Part shown: piece after piece, positions 1 to 11,404 of the stretch | Layout: each line of letters opens with the position of its first letter | How positions within the stretch are numbered: position 1 is the stretch's first letter | Source of the DNA: Lactifluus volemus | Lineage: Eukaryota > Basidiomycota > Agaricomycetes > Russulales > Russulaceae | Reading direction: 5' to 3' | Assembly: GCA_022376515.1 (NCBI GenBank) | Contig: WTXI01000135.1 | Span: 1 to 64,000, forward strand | Length of the DNA stretch: 64,000 nt | Translations under genes and position numbers: made by a program | Notes under the pieces: model-generated | Told to the model about the DNA's origin: nothing | Database searches by the model: none | The model's input: only the letters and a program-made list of their open reading frames with translations

Positions 1-59
1 GATCGCCCACTTCGCCGGTGAGCGCTAGCACGGTCGCGTCGGGTGTCGAGTCGCACATC
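1..59 (-). CDS. Possible 5' end of a gene running off the left edge
   Basis: Reading leftwards from an ATG at 57-59 the minus strand stays open to the window edge and encodes MCDSTPDATVLALTGEVGD. The GC-rich, protein-like composition contrasts with the low-complexity sequence to its right. Only 19 codons are visible, so family and even coding status are uncertain; a chance open stretch is possible. Confidence 0.25.
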
Positions 60-873
60 AAGACGGGAGATGAGAGTGAAGAAAGTCTGGCTACGTAGAA
101 CTAAAGGTCCAGTGCCAAAAAAAAAAAAAGGAAGGGCCGTGAGTTTTGTATACCTTGTGTATTGTACTTGTGCGCAATTTTTTTTTTTTTCCTTCTTCCT
201 TTCCGGCCCATGCATGGTCTTTTTATTGTTTTGCCCGCTCTCTCTCTCTCTCTACTGGATCTCTCGCTATGCGTTGTCGTCATCGTCGTAGCGCTTTGGT
301 TTCACGCTTTGGATGTACAGCTGCCCGTCATAATTTTCTGCCGGTACTCTAGAAATTAACACATACGTATATTTCACCTCTAGGGTGCCTGTTTCCCTTT
401 TTACCTTTTTTTTTCGTTCTTACAGTATACAAGAAAATGAATCGCCAACCTGCTTTCCGCGTGTTTTCGATTGTATTGGTACGGACCAAAAGCCCGGTTT
501 TATGTAAAAGTGGGCATCTCGATGCCCGCTTTATATCCACTTGAGGCTTCAGGTATCTAATAATAATTACAGAACGTGCACCGCCGGTAAAAGCTTTGTG
601 CGTAACTTTTACTTCGGTCCGAAGAGACGAAAAGGCCTAAATACATTTATTATTAATAATAATAACGGGCGGCACTGACAAGCAAAGTTAAGCTTTCGGA
701 TAGGTGGCATGGTCGTTTGGGCCACCGCTCTATCGACTCACGCATGACTACGATCAACAACCCGATCGTGATCACCTGGATCACCAATTGAGTTTTTTTT
801 ACTTGTTCATCATCACGCGATCCAGATTGGTTTTTTTGGGTAAACCGGTAAAGTTTCATCAACAATCACAATA
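60..873. other. Non-coding, low-complexity stretch
   Basis: Poly(A)/poly(T) runs near 118-129 and 178-190 and a CT dinucleotide run around 237-252. No open frame shows codon bias or a recognisable domain on either strand. It may hold the promoter of the gene that leaves the left edge. Confidence 0.5.
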
Positions 874-1041
874 CAGTTGAACCTGTCTTAACCCATACCT
901 TAGATGCCCCATAAACTCCGAAATCCCATACCTCTTTTGGTCCACCAAGTCGGTATTCGACACCATAGTTCACCTCCCTAAACCCATAACCCATACCACG
1001 GGCCGTCCACCGAACGGTATGGGTAAAGACAGGTTCAACTG
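874..1041. mobile_element. MITE with 26-bp terminal inverted repeats, pogo/Tc1-like
   Basis: The ends are inverted copies of one another: CAGTTGAACCTGTC on the left and its reverse complement at 1028-1041, continuing inward to about 26 bp with one mismatch. A TA dinucleotide abuts the left end (872-873); on the right TA follows after one extra G (1043-1044). The interior (~115 bp) is non-coding. TIRs starting CAGT and TA target sites are typical of Tc1/mariner-pogo MITEs; family assignment is inference. Confidence 0.8.
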
Positions 1042-3507
1042 GTACAAAGCACCGGTACTAAAAGTTAAGTTACTAGAAAGTTACATTCAACGAGTAGCCA
1101 ATGCAGCTATCGTTAGAGGACGGCGTGAAGTAACCACATATGAACACGGTTTTTTTTTTTTTTTGTAAAACCTTTTTTTTTAAAAAAAAAAAAAGCTGTA
1201 GACAGTTTTGGCGGGCGCTTCGTGAAACTCGGATGTCCGCTCCCTTCGGTCCGAGTCCCCCAAAACTTGAACTTGAACTTGAATGGACTCCACGCACCCG
1301 ACGACGACTGAATCGTGTACACGGCGGGCTCTTCTCGCCGTCCTTTAGGAGACCACCTTCTACTCTACTTGCCTTTGCGTGGGTATAATGCGTCATTGCA
1401 TCGCTTGTACCTATGCTGCCAAAGGCTTGTCGCCGCAGCATCGACGCCCTTCAGTTATAGCGACAGAGTAGTCGCATCTTTCACTCGCCCATGCATCAGA
1501 GAATGTCAAGTCCCCCTTCAAAAATTTCAAAGCGCAACGACCGTAGTAAGCAGTGGACAGAAATGCTGCTGCAGATTTGCAAACTGCATGATATTGACGA
1601 TTTCGACGACGGCGATTGAATATATAGCGGTCAGCATTCCCCGGAGAGGGCCTTGTTTTGTTTCTGTTGTACAATTTAGATTGTCGGCACAGCATGAGGC
1701 ATTGGGGTTGGTGACGGACGTGGATATGAAGCAGTGAAGCACGATGTTGATACAAATATTAATTGGACGAGTGGATATGAAACAACCCTCGTTCGTTCGT
1801 GCCAAACAATTGTTGTGTCTCGCGCTCATCCATATAACTGCCAGTGTATACAGTATGACATCACACCATCGCTTGTGTTCTGCTACCGATCATTCCGAAG
1901 TTTATGGCTACAGTAGCTTCGGCTACCTCAGCTACAGTTCTTTTTTTCTCTGATGGGTGATGACGATGTCCAACTTTTCATCACAACCCTCGAACGAACG
2001 AGCGGGAAGGCGGGCGGAAGCGAGAAACTGTTCTCTCAAACACCGCCCTACCTTCTCAGCTTTTGTCACAGTAAATGCCACGTATGCCCTTAGGAATTAG
2101 GTGGAGCTTGCACCTAGTACAACCAGCAAAGGTTGACGATGAAGAAGGGGTTCTTCAAATGGAAAACGCTCTACTGTATTTCGTTTTCATATCGTACGTT
2201 GGCGTTGGGATTCCGGCGTGTGGGTTGTCTTCAGGTCAGGGCCCGCCGGGAAAGTGTCAACTAACGTTAACAAACATTCATCATGTCATTAGACAAATCA
2301 TCAGCAGCTCTTCCAACTCATCTCGACCCACTGGCAGGTGCGCCCTGACACTTGATCAATGAATTATCTTCATTTTGGGCAAAGACCCCCACGACCGAAT
2401 CCTTCTTATTAAACCTCCCTTTGTCCATCCTGGGCAAGTGGGTAGCCTCGACCGACTGACAGCAAGACAGACCCCGCGTTTGGCTGTTTCTCTGCCTCCA
2501 CTTGACATCGTCACTGCCCCCTCTTGCTTCTCCATCCTGTACCGAATTGAAGCTACGACTCGGAGCACACACAGACACGGAGATTCGAATCGCAGGCACA
2601 ACCCCCTCCCACCCCACTAACAGTCTTGCCAAACTCGCACAACAGAGAGGCGCGCACGTCGAAGAATTTTCATTCTTTGCGATTAGACTCTCTAGGAAGA
2701 GGACCTAACTTATTGGGGGACTGACAGCGTTGGTTAATAGTCAATCTGTGACTAGCCCTCGGCGGTTCGAGTCTCAGCCTCCGAACGACACAAAACGTTC
2801 TTTTTTTCCGACGGTTCCCTCTTTGACGGGGCCCATCCCGAGAGCCTGCTCTTGCTGGGCTTTTTGAAAAAGACCATTACGACGCGATAATGCTGATTAT
2901 CGTATATCAAAACGTTCTTCGCCAGAACGAGGGGCCTTCGAGGATTCAACAACCACTGTCTGTCTGAATATCGTGCCCAAGTCATTCTCAGGACTCCTCC
3001 GCGGCATAAGAGAAAATTCTAGTCTGGGGGGGAGGGGATCGTTCCGTCCTCAGCGGAGCGAGGAGAGTGGAGTAAGTTTATGATGCGTGGAAGTACCAAC
3101 TCGACATGTGTTGGGGACGATGAGGGACACGTGCACGCAAAAGAACTCGAGCTACTGCATCGGCGGGCTCATTGGTGACCTAATGCGAAGGTGAGCCCAG
3201 CGCCAAGCCCAGCGTGTTGGCGGCCGCCACGTGTTCACTGGCAATACTTCGCTCCCGCCGAGGATGACGACATGAACGACTCTTCCACGAATTATGATTC
3301 TTTTATGAGAAATTACTATGTATGGCTGCTGCTGTAATCAGGCGCGGCCCAACGGGCTTTCGGGATGCTAGCGATTATGTCCAGGGGTGGTCTTCGCAAG
3401 GACCAAATTGCGTTGTTGGCCTCTCTGATGTCACATGCCTACTGCTAACTTAGGGCATGACACTGGGTCGCCCCGATCATCTCCGGTTTCTAAATATATA
3501 ATTAGGA
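1042..3507. other. Intergenic, no supported gene
   Basis: No ORF here shows domain motifs or plausible splice structure. A T-run/A-run pair at 1149-1196 could fold back. A short CTTGAA triplication lies at 1265-1284. A weak pol III B-box-like element is near 2766, but the surrounding sequence does not fold as a tRNA. Confidence 0.5.
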
Positions 3508-3523
3508 TAGAAAGTTGCTCACA

Positions 3524-4556
3524 GCATGGCAATACCACACCAACCTCGCAGCAATCCATCTAGCCCCCCATCTATGCACCTCCTACCAACATGGTACCAC
3601 CCCACCTCAAGACCCCGCCCCATCAAAAATACCATGTTGCACCTATATCAATTGTTGTACACCTTGTTAGTGCATCAGCGCAACTGTGCGGAACTCACCA
3701 AGGTCCCCCCACGTGCCCCTCCCCAATTACGTATGCCAAGCTGCATAAACGAACGCCTACCTAGCATGTGCACCAGTCATAGTAGAAACTGACAAGACTT
3801 TTGGGGAAAGCAGGGACCCGTCCACGTGAACGCCTATACAAGTCAACGCATGGCTCATACAAAACCGGAGACCACTGGAAAACATACTTAACCATGAACA
3901 CCGCTGAACGTGCACGAAGTATATCGCCATGACATGGCATTGGGTACTATCCTAGGATGCGGCTCCATCAATTCGCCCCCATATACCTCATAATCCAGAA
4001 GAATGAACACACCTCAATGAGAAAACCCCCGACTTATGGGATGCTGCCTGCTGGCTCCAGATTCCTACTATCTCCGAGTCCACTCACTTGATACGGGCTC
4101 CCTGATGCAAACAAATTATCCAACTGCGTAACCACAATGAAAACGAGATCAGAACAAGGTGGTAATCAACACAAGACTCACCAACGATAGAATCACGGCT
4201 AAGAAAATCAAGCAAAAGACTCGGAAAAGTTCACCATGACAGCATCCCACACCTGGGATCTCACCTTAAGATAGCATGGGTTCCCCCATACAACTGGCTC
4301 TACAATCGTGAGGTTTTAGTGGGTAGGAGGCCACCATAGCTGACCCCAGGTGAAGTGGCCTGAGTCCCACACTATCCCTTTTCCAGGGATGTGCGTAAAT
4401 GCATTTTCGTCCTCTCCCCGGTCCACCGGCCCGGCTCCAGCGCGCTAAGATAAGCTGATGGTAAATCTCCTGATACTTAGCACTTTATTTAGGTAGTTAG
4501 CGTCTAGTTAACTCCCCAATAAAAAGCGCTTTCCAAAAAAAAAAAAAAAAAAAAAA
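3524..4556 (+). mobile_element. Poly(A)-tailed retro-insertion (truncated LINE or SINE) with target-site duplication
   Basis: The segment ends in an A run of about 22 bases (4535-4556). It is flanked by a 16-17 bp direct repeat, TAGAAAGTTGCTCACA, at 3508-3523 and 4557-4572. A tail plus a long TSD is the hallmark of target-primed reverse transcription by a non-LTR retrotransposon. The ~1.03 kb body is A/C-rich, full of stops and has no recognisable RT domain, so it may be the 3' end of a 5'-truncated LINE or a non-autonomous passenger. The structure is seen directly; the family is unknown. Confidence 0.8.
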
Positions 4557-4572
4557 TAGAAAGTTGCTCACA

Positions 4573-5284
4573 CCTCTCGCGTGACGCACGCTAGATTGTT
4601 CCGGAGATACCGTGCATGATACCAGATGCAGTTTTGAAGGAAGGATAGAACCTCCGAGGTTCGATTCGTGGTGGTGATTAGTGGGTCCACAATAGTGTAC
4701 CGCCAACAAGGGGAGGTAGGCAAAGCTCTCTTTGAAATGAGAACCTCATTTTTTTTTCCCTCTATAGAACCCGCTGTGGACACACTTTGTTTCCATGCTC
4801 TGTCAGTACTTTGTACTTTTTTACAGACGTATTAATCAACGAGGGGTTTGCGTAACGCATAAGAAATGATCTATGTTCCGGTCAACCTGGGATCGCAACT
4901 TACTCTATTGTCATGCCACAAAAGGAACGCGGTTTCTTCCGTATTCCCAGAAAGTGAACGGCCGCCTCTCGCTTTACGAAAAGTTGATTCCGCCCGGATA
5001 GCACGCAACAAGTAAATCTGGCGTGGGGCTGCATCAGACGTGTTATGCGTTCAACTGTTTGAGGGATTTAACTGCAAACGCTGTATCTGAATTGATGGAA
5101 GGTCGTGAACATAGTTGATGCATCGCCCCGCAAAACGAGGGCACAAGACGCAAATAGAAACTAATAATATAACTGTACCAAATGACGCGAAGAAATCGGA
5201 CACTTCGTCGGTACATGACTCACCTACCACAAAACGTTCATTCGAACACCCGAACTCAAAGGGGTGACCTGGAAAATAATCACC
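4573..5284. other. Intergenic, no supported gene
   Basis: No credible coding frame on either strand. It separates the retro-insertion from the left unit of the oxidase tandem duplication. Confidence 0.45.
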
Positions 5285-5313
5285 ACCGTATTACCCTTCG
5301 CTAGTCACGTGAT

Positions 5314-5560
5314 CTATAGCCGGTTTTCTCCTCCTTTTTTGGGGGGGGTGGTTGACGACCAACAAAGGACAAGAAACACTAACCTTGTTGCTAAGTTTGG
5401 GGCGTCGACGACATCGGCGTTCCTGAATTGATCCATCAGCACGTCGAGTGCGCCTTTGAGATACAGGATAGCTTTGGACGGCAGAGACCGTAACTTGGAC
5501 TGTAACGACGACTGACCGTTTGACACATCGTGCAAGAGCGTCAACCCTTTGATCCGAAGA
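5314..5560 (-). pseudogene. Gene fragment of unknown family, duplicated in both units
   Basis: On the minus strand the frame reads LPSKAILYLKGALDVLMDQF followed by RNADVVDAPNLA, then a GTTAGT donor-like site at the exon end. The same peptide is kept in the second unit near 11455-11620, while surrounding sequence has small indels. It looks like a single exon left from a gene disrupted before the tandem duplication. I do not recognise the family. Confidence 0.4.
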
Positions 5561-6665
5561 TGGTCTGAGGGTGGGATTGAATTTCTTCAAGTTTTGTTCG
5601 CTGATTGACTTTCATCCACAACGAAATCCCCCTTCCTGGAGAGAAAATTTGGTGTTCAGTTACTACCTCGGTAACCCGGCCTTGATACTGAACGTGAGCC
5701 TCCAGGGCGGGAAGAAACGAAAAGCGCCTGTGGGAGGCATTCTGACCGATTATAGGAAACTAGTGTATAGGTAACGTAGTTGGGCTTTTTGGGTTTCACA
5801 AGCATTATAAAGCAGGTACCAGGGCAGAATTGAGAGAAGATCTGCTTTATCTCCGAAGGAGTTTGTGATGTTTGTGTGGGTGACGATCACCGAGAATAAA
5901 TTTGGAAGTTAGTCGACTTTAGTCTCTTGTACAAACTTCAATCTCCCTGGCTGCCAGGGGGAGACGTTCGGCCATTGGCTCGGCCACGGCACCGGAGTTT
6001 AGTGTGCTAGCACGTGCCTTGGCCAGGTGGCAAGAATTTTACCAAGCACTCGACTCGACTTTCAACTCGCCACACAGCCACGAGGTGCCCGGGTATCCGT
6101 CCAACAGGAAAACGAACAAAGGTCGTTTCTCTCTCGCTAAAAGTTCATTTATTTTACGAGGTAGCGTGGCACTTCTCAGGAGCACTGGCAGTGACCGCTC
6201 TCCACCCGCATTGTACTTCTTGTACATCATACCGTACGTCGCACGCGGTCCATCATCATCGCTTCCGGTAACTGCCCTTCACACTGGGAAAAAAATAATC
6301 GTCCTTTCCCCCTTGCCCACGGATGTTCTGCCCGAGAGCGCGGCGACGTGCACCGCGTCCCGTACCTAACGAAATACCGTAAGAATCTGATAAGCTGTCA
6401 GCTGTATTGACCCTGAAGCCTCGGATTGTGTGAGTCCTCGGGAAAGCAAAAGATCGGGCATTGGCCAGCGTGTAACATGCACCCTGCGTTTCGGTCCATA
6501 CCTGGATAAAGTGGAGCCTCTCCGGTGGGGAGAACATTTTGGCGATGAGTCAGGGTAAGATTCATCATAACTTCCTGATTTATGGGGTAGAGTGGAACCT
6601 TTAAGAAGGTCTGTGCATCCCAGACAAGTGGAATCAGCATCCTCCACCCAAACATGGTGCGCAAG

Positions 6666-9600
6666 ATGCGTCCCAATCTCTTTCTACCCACATTCTTTCA
6701 TCTCGTGGCGCTGCTCATCATCGTGCCTGTACGCATGCTGCGTCATTTCAAGATCTAATGCTCATGACTCATTCTAGCAGGTCGCATGTGCGGACTCCTC
6801 AGATGTGTACCGCAGGGGCCTCTACCGCGGTCACCCGCGGGATCACCCACTTGACCGACGGGATCTTCCTCCGGGCTGGACTTCGCTTGGGTGCTATACG
6901 TTAGTGATCTCTCTCCCAGTATCATTTCAAGTAATTTACTTTGAACGCACTCTAGGGACAATGTTGCAGCACGCACGCTCACGTCTGCAGAGTTCACGGA
7001 CCCAAGCCATATGACTGTGGAGAACTGTGTCGGTTTCTGCAATAAACAAAACTATATATACGCCGGAGTGGAATATGGCCAAGAGTGTTGTAAGTGGGCG
7101 ATTAGATTCAGTTTTTCAAGACAGTCGTTCTGATCGCACGTTTTCGGGTGCCAAAAGATTGCGGGAATACGATTTCCAATGGAGGAACGACCGCATCTCT
7201 TTCCGATTGCAACTTTCCATGCCCAGGAAATGCAGCCGAGGTTTGTGGTGCCGGCAATCGCCTTAACCTGTATTGGAGTGGTGCCACACCGCCGGCACCA
7301 CCAGCACCGCCTATCATTGCTCAGAGTTATGGACTCTGGGTTTCCTTAGGATGTTACAGGTAATTGACGTTCCTTGTTTGGCGAAAAGCGGATCACTCAT
7401 CACTGACGGTTCTGTACCTGTTCTCATCAGCGACACACCGGCGGCGAGGACTTTAAGCGTCCCGACGACCCCTGTCGGCGGTGCCTCTAATAATAGTGTG
7501 CAAAGTTGCGCTGATGCCTGCTTCGCTTCGGGCCATCCCCTGGCTGGCGTGGAATACGCAGGCGAGTGCTGTACGTACTGCCCCATCACACCTCTCTCCT
7601 CAAGTTACGTAAGCCGTTCATCGACCTTTTTTTCATTTTCAAGATTGCGGCTCTGCTGTCGTCAATGGGGGCGCGCCGACGCCTCCTGGAGATTGCTCCA
7701 TGCCTTGCAAAGGGAACAGCTCCGAATTCTGTGGTGGCCCCAATCGTCTCAACCTGTACAACTACACTGGCACCAACCTTCCGGGGACCACGACCACGAC
7801 TGGAACAGGCGGTAGCACCTCGACGGTTTTCCCTGTCCTCTCTGGTCTCCCGCTCGGGTGGTCATACAACGCCTGCTGGGTGTAAGCCTCATTTCAGATG
7901 GCACAAGTAACAGGTGATGCTGAAACTGGAATATTTTAGGGATAATGCCAACGGCCGCATTCTTCAAACTGAGCTTCCAGATAACCAAGCACTGACCGTC
8001 CAGAATTGCATTGCCTCGTGTGCATCCCAAAACTTTCCCCTTGCTGGCTTAGAGTACAGCGTTCAATGCTGTACGTTTCATCGTCGATTTATCGATCAAT
8101 TGTCCTTCTGCAGTGACTAATCGTTGTTCACAGTTTGTGGTAACGAACTTGTGGAAGGTGCCGTTATTGCCTCTGACAGCACTTGCAATATGGCCTGCAG
8201 TGGAAGTTCGAGGTTAGCTTCTCCCTTCTTTGCAGGTTATATAGCTGAGTTGGAATTGTAGCCAAGCATGTGGTGGTCCAAACCGTATTTCGTTGTACTC
8301 CTCGCAACCAGTGACAGCGCTAGCGGTACCTACTGTACAGACAACAAATCTTCCTGGAAACTGGCAGTATTCTCATTGCTTGGCGTATGTATACTACTTT
8401 GCCACCCGCGACCTGAAATTGCTCACTCCCCATTCACAGTGAACCTGGTGGCAGTCAAGTCTTCCCGTATCAGATCACTCTCGCCAATAATAACTCTGCT
8501 CAAAATTGCCTTTCTCTATGCTCAACTTATGGTTATGCCGCGGCGGGTATGGCGTTCGCCAATGAATGCTGTATGTGATCTTCTGGGCGTTTATGACTCG
8601 GCTTACGGAAGTGCTCACTTTTAGATTGCGGCGATTTCGCGAATATCGCTGCCAATGGAGGAACGACTGCCCCGGAGACTGACTGCAACATGGCATGCAC
8701 GGGCGACCCTTTGCATCTCTGTGGAGGTGCACAGAGGTTACAGCTTTACCTTTGGAATGGCAACCTGGTCACCTGGAACACCCCGGCAAACACCGGCCAG
8801 TACGAGGTACCCGCGTTTTGTGCTCTTATATTCACACACGCTCACATAGAGGTCATTCAATTTAGTACCTCGTTCCGGGACTTGTACCTCCATTGCTTGC
8901 CACCCTCGGTATCAACGGCAAAGTCTCCTTCCTCGAGAAGTGGGGCACGTCCGAGTTTTCGAACTCTACCGGTGCATACGAACTGGACTTGAGCCTTGTG
9001 AATGATTTCAATCATGCCTGGCGCACTATGCATGTGAAGACGGACGTGTTCTGTTCGGCAGCGCTCGTTCTTCCTGACAAGGCCGCGCGCATCCTCAACA
9101 TTGGTGGCTGGTCGCTCACCTCAACATTTGGTGTCCGCCTCTATGCACCTGACGGATCCCCTGGCGTCGAAGGTACCAATGACTGGGAGGAAAATTCAAA
9201 CGAACTCCTACTCCAGGTACGCTTAGTAGACACATCCCTATGACTCATATCCGTCCTCAAAGTGTTCATCATCCAGGGTGGGCGTTGGTATCCTTCGGCA
9301 CTTCTTCTCGCCAATGGCAGTGTCCTCGTTGTAGGTGGTGAGACCGGCGCGAATGCTCCGGCCAACCCTACGCTTGAGATTCTCCCTCGTATTCCTGGGG
9401 GTAGTACACTACTCTTCCTTGACTGGTTGCAGCGGACCGACCCAAACAATCTCTACCCATTCCTTCATGTTCTTCCAAGTGGTCGTATCTTCGTTGGTTA
9501 GTTTTGGACCCGGCTGACATCCAGAACTAACTTTGCTGACTCACAAGGGCAGGTTACTACAACGAGGCACGCCTCCTCGACCCAGGAACTTTCCAGACCG

Positions 9601-10566
9601 TTCAGACTCTCCCTAATATACCTGGCGCTGTGAATAACTTCCTTGCTGGTCGCACATACCCGATGGAAGGCACTTCCATCCTCTTACCTCAACACGCCCC
9701 ATATACGGATCCAATCACTATACTGATTTGCGGTGGCTCTACCCTCGGCGCCGCCATCGCTCTTGACAATTGTGTGTCAATCCAGCCTGACTCTGCCAAC
9801 CCAACCTGGGTGATTGAGCGAATGGTCCGCGCATTCCCATTTACACGAGATTACTGACTGACACTGAGCGTCCCTTTGATTATAGCCCTCGAAGCGCGTT
9901 ATGCCTTGCATTGTGGGGCTCCCTGACGGCACGTATTTGATTGTGAATGGCGCGCATCAGGGTGTCGCCGGCTTTGGTCTCGCAAGTGACCCGAACCTGT
10001 CTGCGCTGCTCTACGATCCTACACGGCCTGTCAACTCGCGTATCTCCATCCTCAGCAGTACCACCATCGCCCGGATGTACCACTCCGAGGCGACCCTTCT
10101 TCCAGATGGCCGCGTGCTCATCTCAGGCTCAGATCCCCAGACGCCTGGACTCCCCGAGGAGCTACGAATCGAGGTGTACATTCCGCCGTATCTGACCCAG
10201 GGCTTTACACAGCCAGTTGTGACGGTATCGAACAAAGACTGGGCGTACGGTGGACAGTTCCAGATCAACGTTCAGCTTTTCCAAGGTCAGACGTCCGGCA
10301 TGAGGGTCTCGCTCGTGGCGGCAACTTCGAGCACGCACGGAAACTCGATGGGTAATCGGATCATCTTTCCCGCGTTTTCGTGCCAGGGCAACATTTGCAC
10401 TGTCACTGCGCCACCGAACGCGAACGTCTCTCCCCCCGGGTGGCACCAGCTGTTCATTCTGGACGGTCCGACGCCATCGCACGGCGTGTTTGTTCGGATT
10501 GGCGGTGACCCTGGAGCGCTGGGCAACTGGCCAAATCTTCCTGGGTTCAATCCCCCTGGTGTCTGA
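6666..10566 (+). CDS. Secreted copper radical oxidase (glyoxal-oxidase type) with four WSC domains, copy 1
   Basis: Fifteen exons join in frame: 6666-6728, 6781-6899, 6956-7089, 7158-7359, 7431-7570, 7644-7881, 7940-8070, 8134-8212, 8262-8384, 8440-8570, 8625-8806, 8866-9216, 9277-9496, 9553-9824, 9886-10566. They give a 1000-aa precursor. A signal peptide (~1-24) is followed by four Cys-rich WSC domains (about 53-150, 146-240, 265-360, 380-480; each with a YCGN-like and CGG.NR core) that probably bind cell-wall glycans. Residues ~494-1000 form the glyoxal-oxidase propeller plus C-terminal DUF1929. Expected catalytic residues are present: Cys556 (VFCSA) and Tyr615 (RWYPS) for the thioether cofactor, Tyr839-His840 (RMYHS) and His925 (STHGNSMG) as copper ligands. 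The family oxidises aldehydes or alcohols and releases H2O2 outside the cell. An in-frame ATG at 6654 could add four residues; the start chosen is the one conserved in copy 2. Confidence 0.93.
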
Positions 10567-11076
10567 GCGTCTGAACCACACACAAAGATAAATGGGATAT
10601 GTTTCTTTTTTCCTTTTTTTTTTCTTTCTGGTAAATTTAGGGAGCCGTGCGTGTTTACGCTTCGGACTTTTTACTTGTTTATCAAACACTTTCTGGGCAC
10701 CTGCCAGTGTTCTGTCTTTGACACACGTCGATGTCGATCGGACTATTTCTCCTCCTATATGTTACCTGTATAGTCGTTACTCGCTCTGTTGGATAAGCTG
10801 GTTTTTTGTCGATGCAAAGAACAAAACTGTAGAAGCCCTCCCGAGTTTGGAAACAAAAATATCACTTGCCTTCCCCGTCACGGTATGTGTCGAGTGTCGG
10901 TATCTTTGTCTTTACAAGCGCCGTGACGGCCGTGATGGCCCTTCAAGATTCAAGCTGGAGAGACTCTTTGTCCGTTCAGTATAGGTGCATGGACACTTTA
11001 AATACTTTACATGCCTGAGAAAGTAGAAGTGCTGAATGCAAGGTCTATTGTATAACAATATAGAAAAAAATTGCAG
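10567..11076. other. 3' flank of oxidase copy 1
   Basis: Pyrimidine-rich 3' sequence follows the stop codon (T-rich run 10604-10630). Similarity to the copy 2 flank ends near 10790. No gene is seen. Confidence 0.5.
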
Positions 11077-11158
11077 GGCCGAATAGCTCACTGGTTAGTG
11101 TCTATTTTTTCCCCCGGCCCGATCTAAGGAGTCCTAGGTTCAAATCCTGATATGGTCA
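11077..11158 (+). repeat. tRNA-like element, possible SINE head
   Basis: A box-A-like TAGCTCACTGG at 11084 and a perfect box B GGTTCAAATCC (11138-11148) are spaced as in a tRNA. The 5' GGCCGAA can pair with TATGGTC at 11151-11157 (6 of 7, with wobbles), and a T-arm forms. The middle contains TATTTTTTCCCCC and no anticodon stem, so this is not a working tRNA. A tRNA-derived SINE head or tRNA pseudogene fits better; the tail may run to about 11390. Confidence 0.45.
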
Positions 11159-11404
11159 TTTTCCTAAAACTAACAGCAGGGCAATTTGTTGTATGGTACT
11201 TGGACATTGGACATATTTTCATATTCTGGAGAAACAATTGTGGCCAGGCAACCACAGGACAAAGGTCATGGTGCCAGTGTGCAAACAGGGAGGATCACGT
11301 TAGATTTCTTTTATATAAACAAGTTTATGTGGTACTGTACATGCTAGAAATCAAAGCCGGTGTTGATTGAGATTGTGGGTATTGAGATATTGAGATTACA
11401 AACC

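Larger units (their letters stand above)
5285..11404. repeat. Tandem duplication, unit 1 (gene-fragment, promoter, oxidase gene)
   Basis: Sequence from the CACGTGAT motif near 5300 through the oxidase gene and ~220 bp of its 3' flank (to about 10790) reappears in the same order and orientation from about 11420 to 16700. The offset is 6.05 kb at the left end, falling to 5.93 kb at the stop codon because of small indels. The unit includes about 1.3 kb upstream of the start codon, so the promoter was duplicated with the gene. The last ~600 bp (10790-11404) has no counterpart in unit 2 and includes a tRNA-like element. Confidence 0.85.

Noticed and set aside
2735..2790. tRNA-like sequence with GGTTCGAGTCT B-box
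   Set aside because: Acceptor and T stems do not pair and there is no anticodon arm; probably chance or a very old relic.
10162..10689. Antisense open frame over the oxidase C-terminus, duplicated in the second unit
   Set aside because: It is duplicated only because the oxidase is; no start context, splice sites or motifs.
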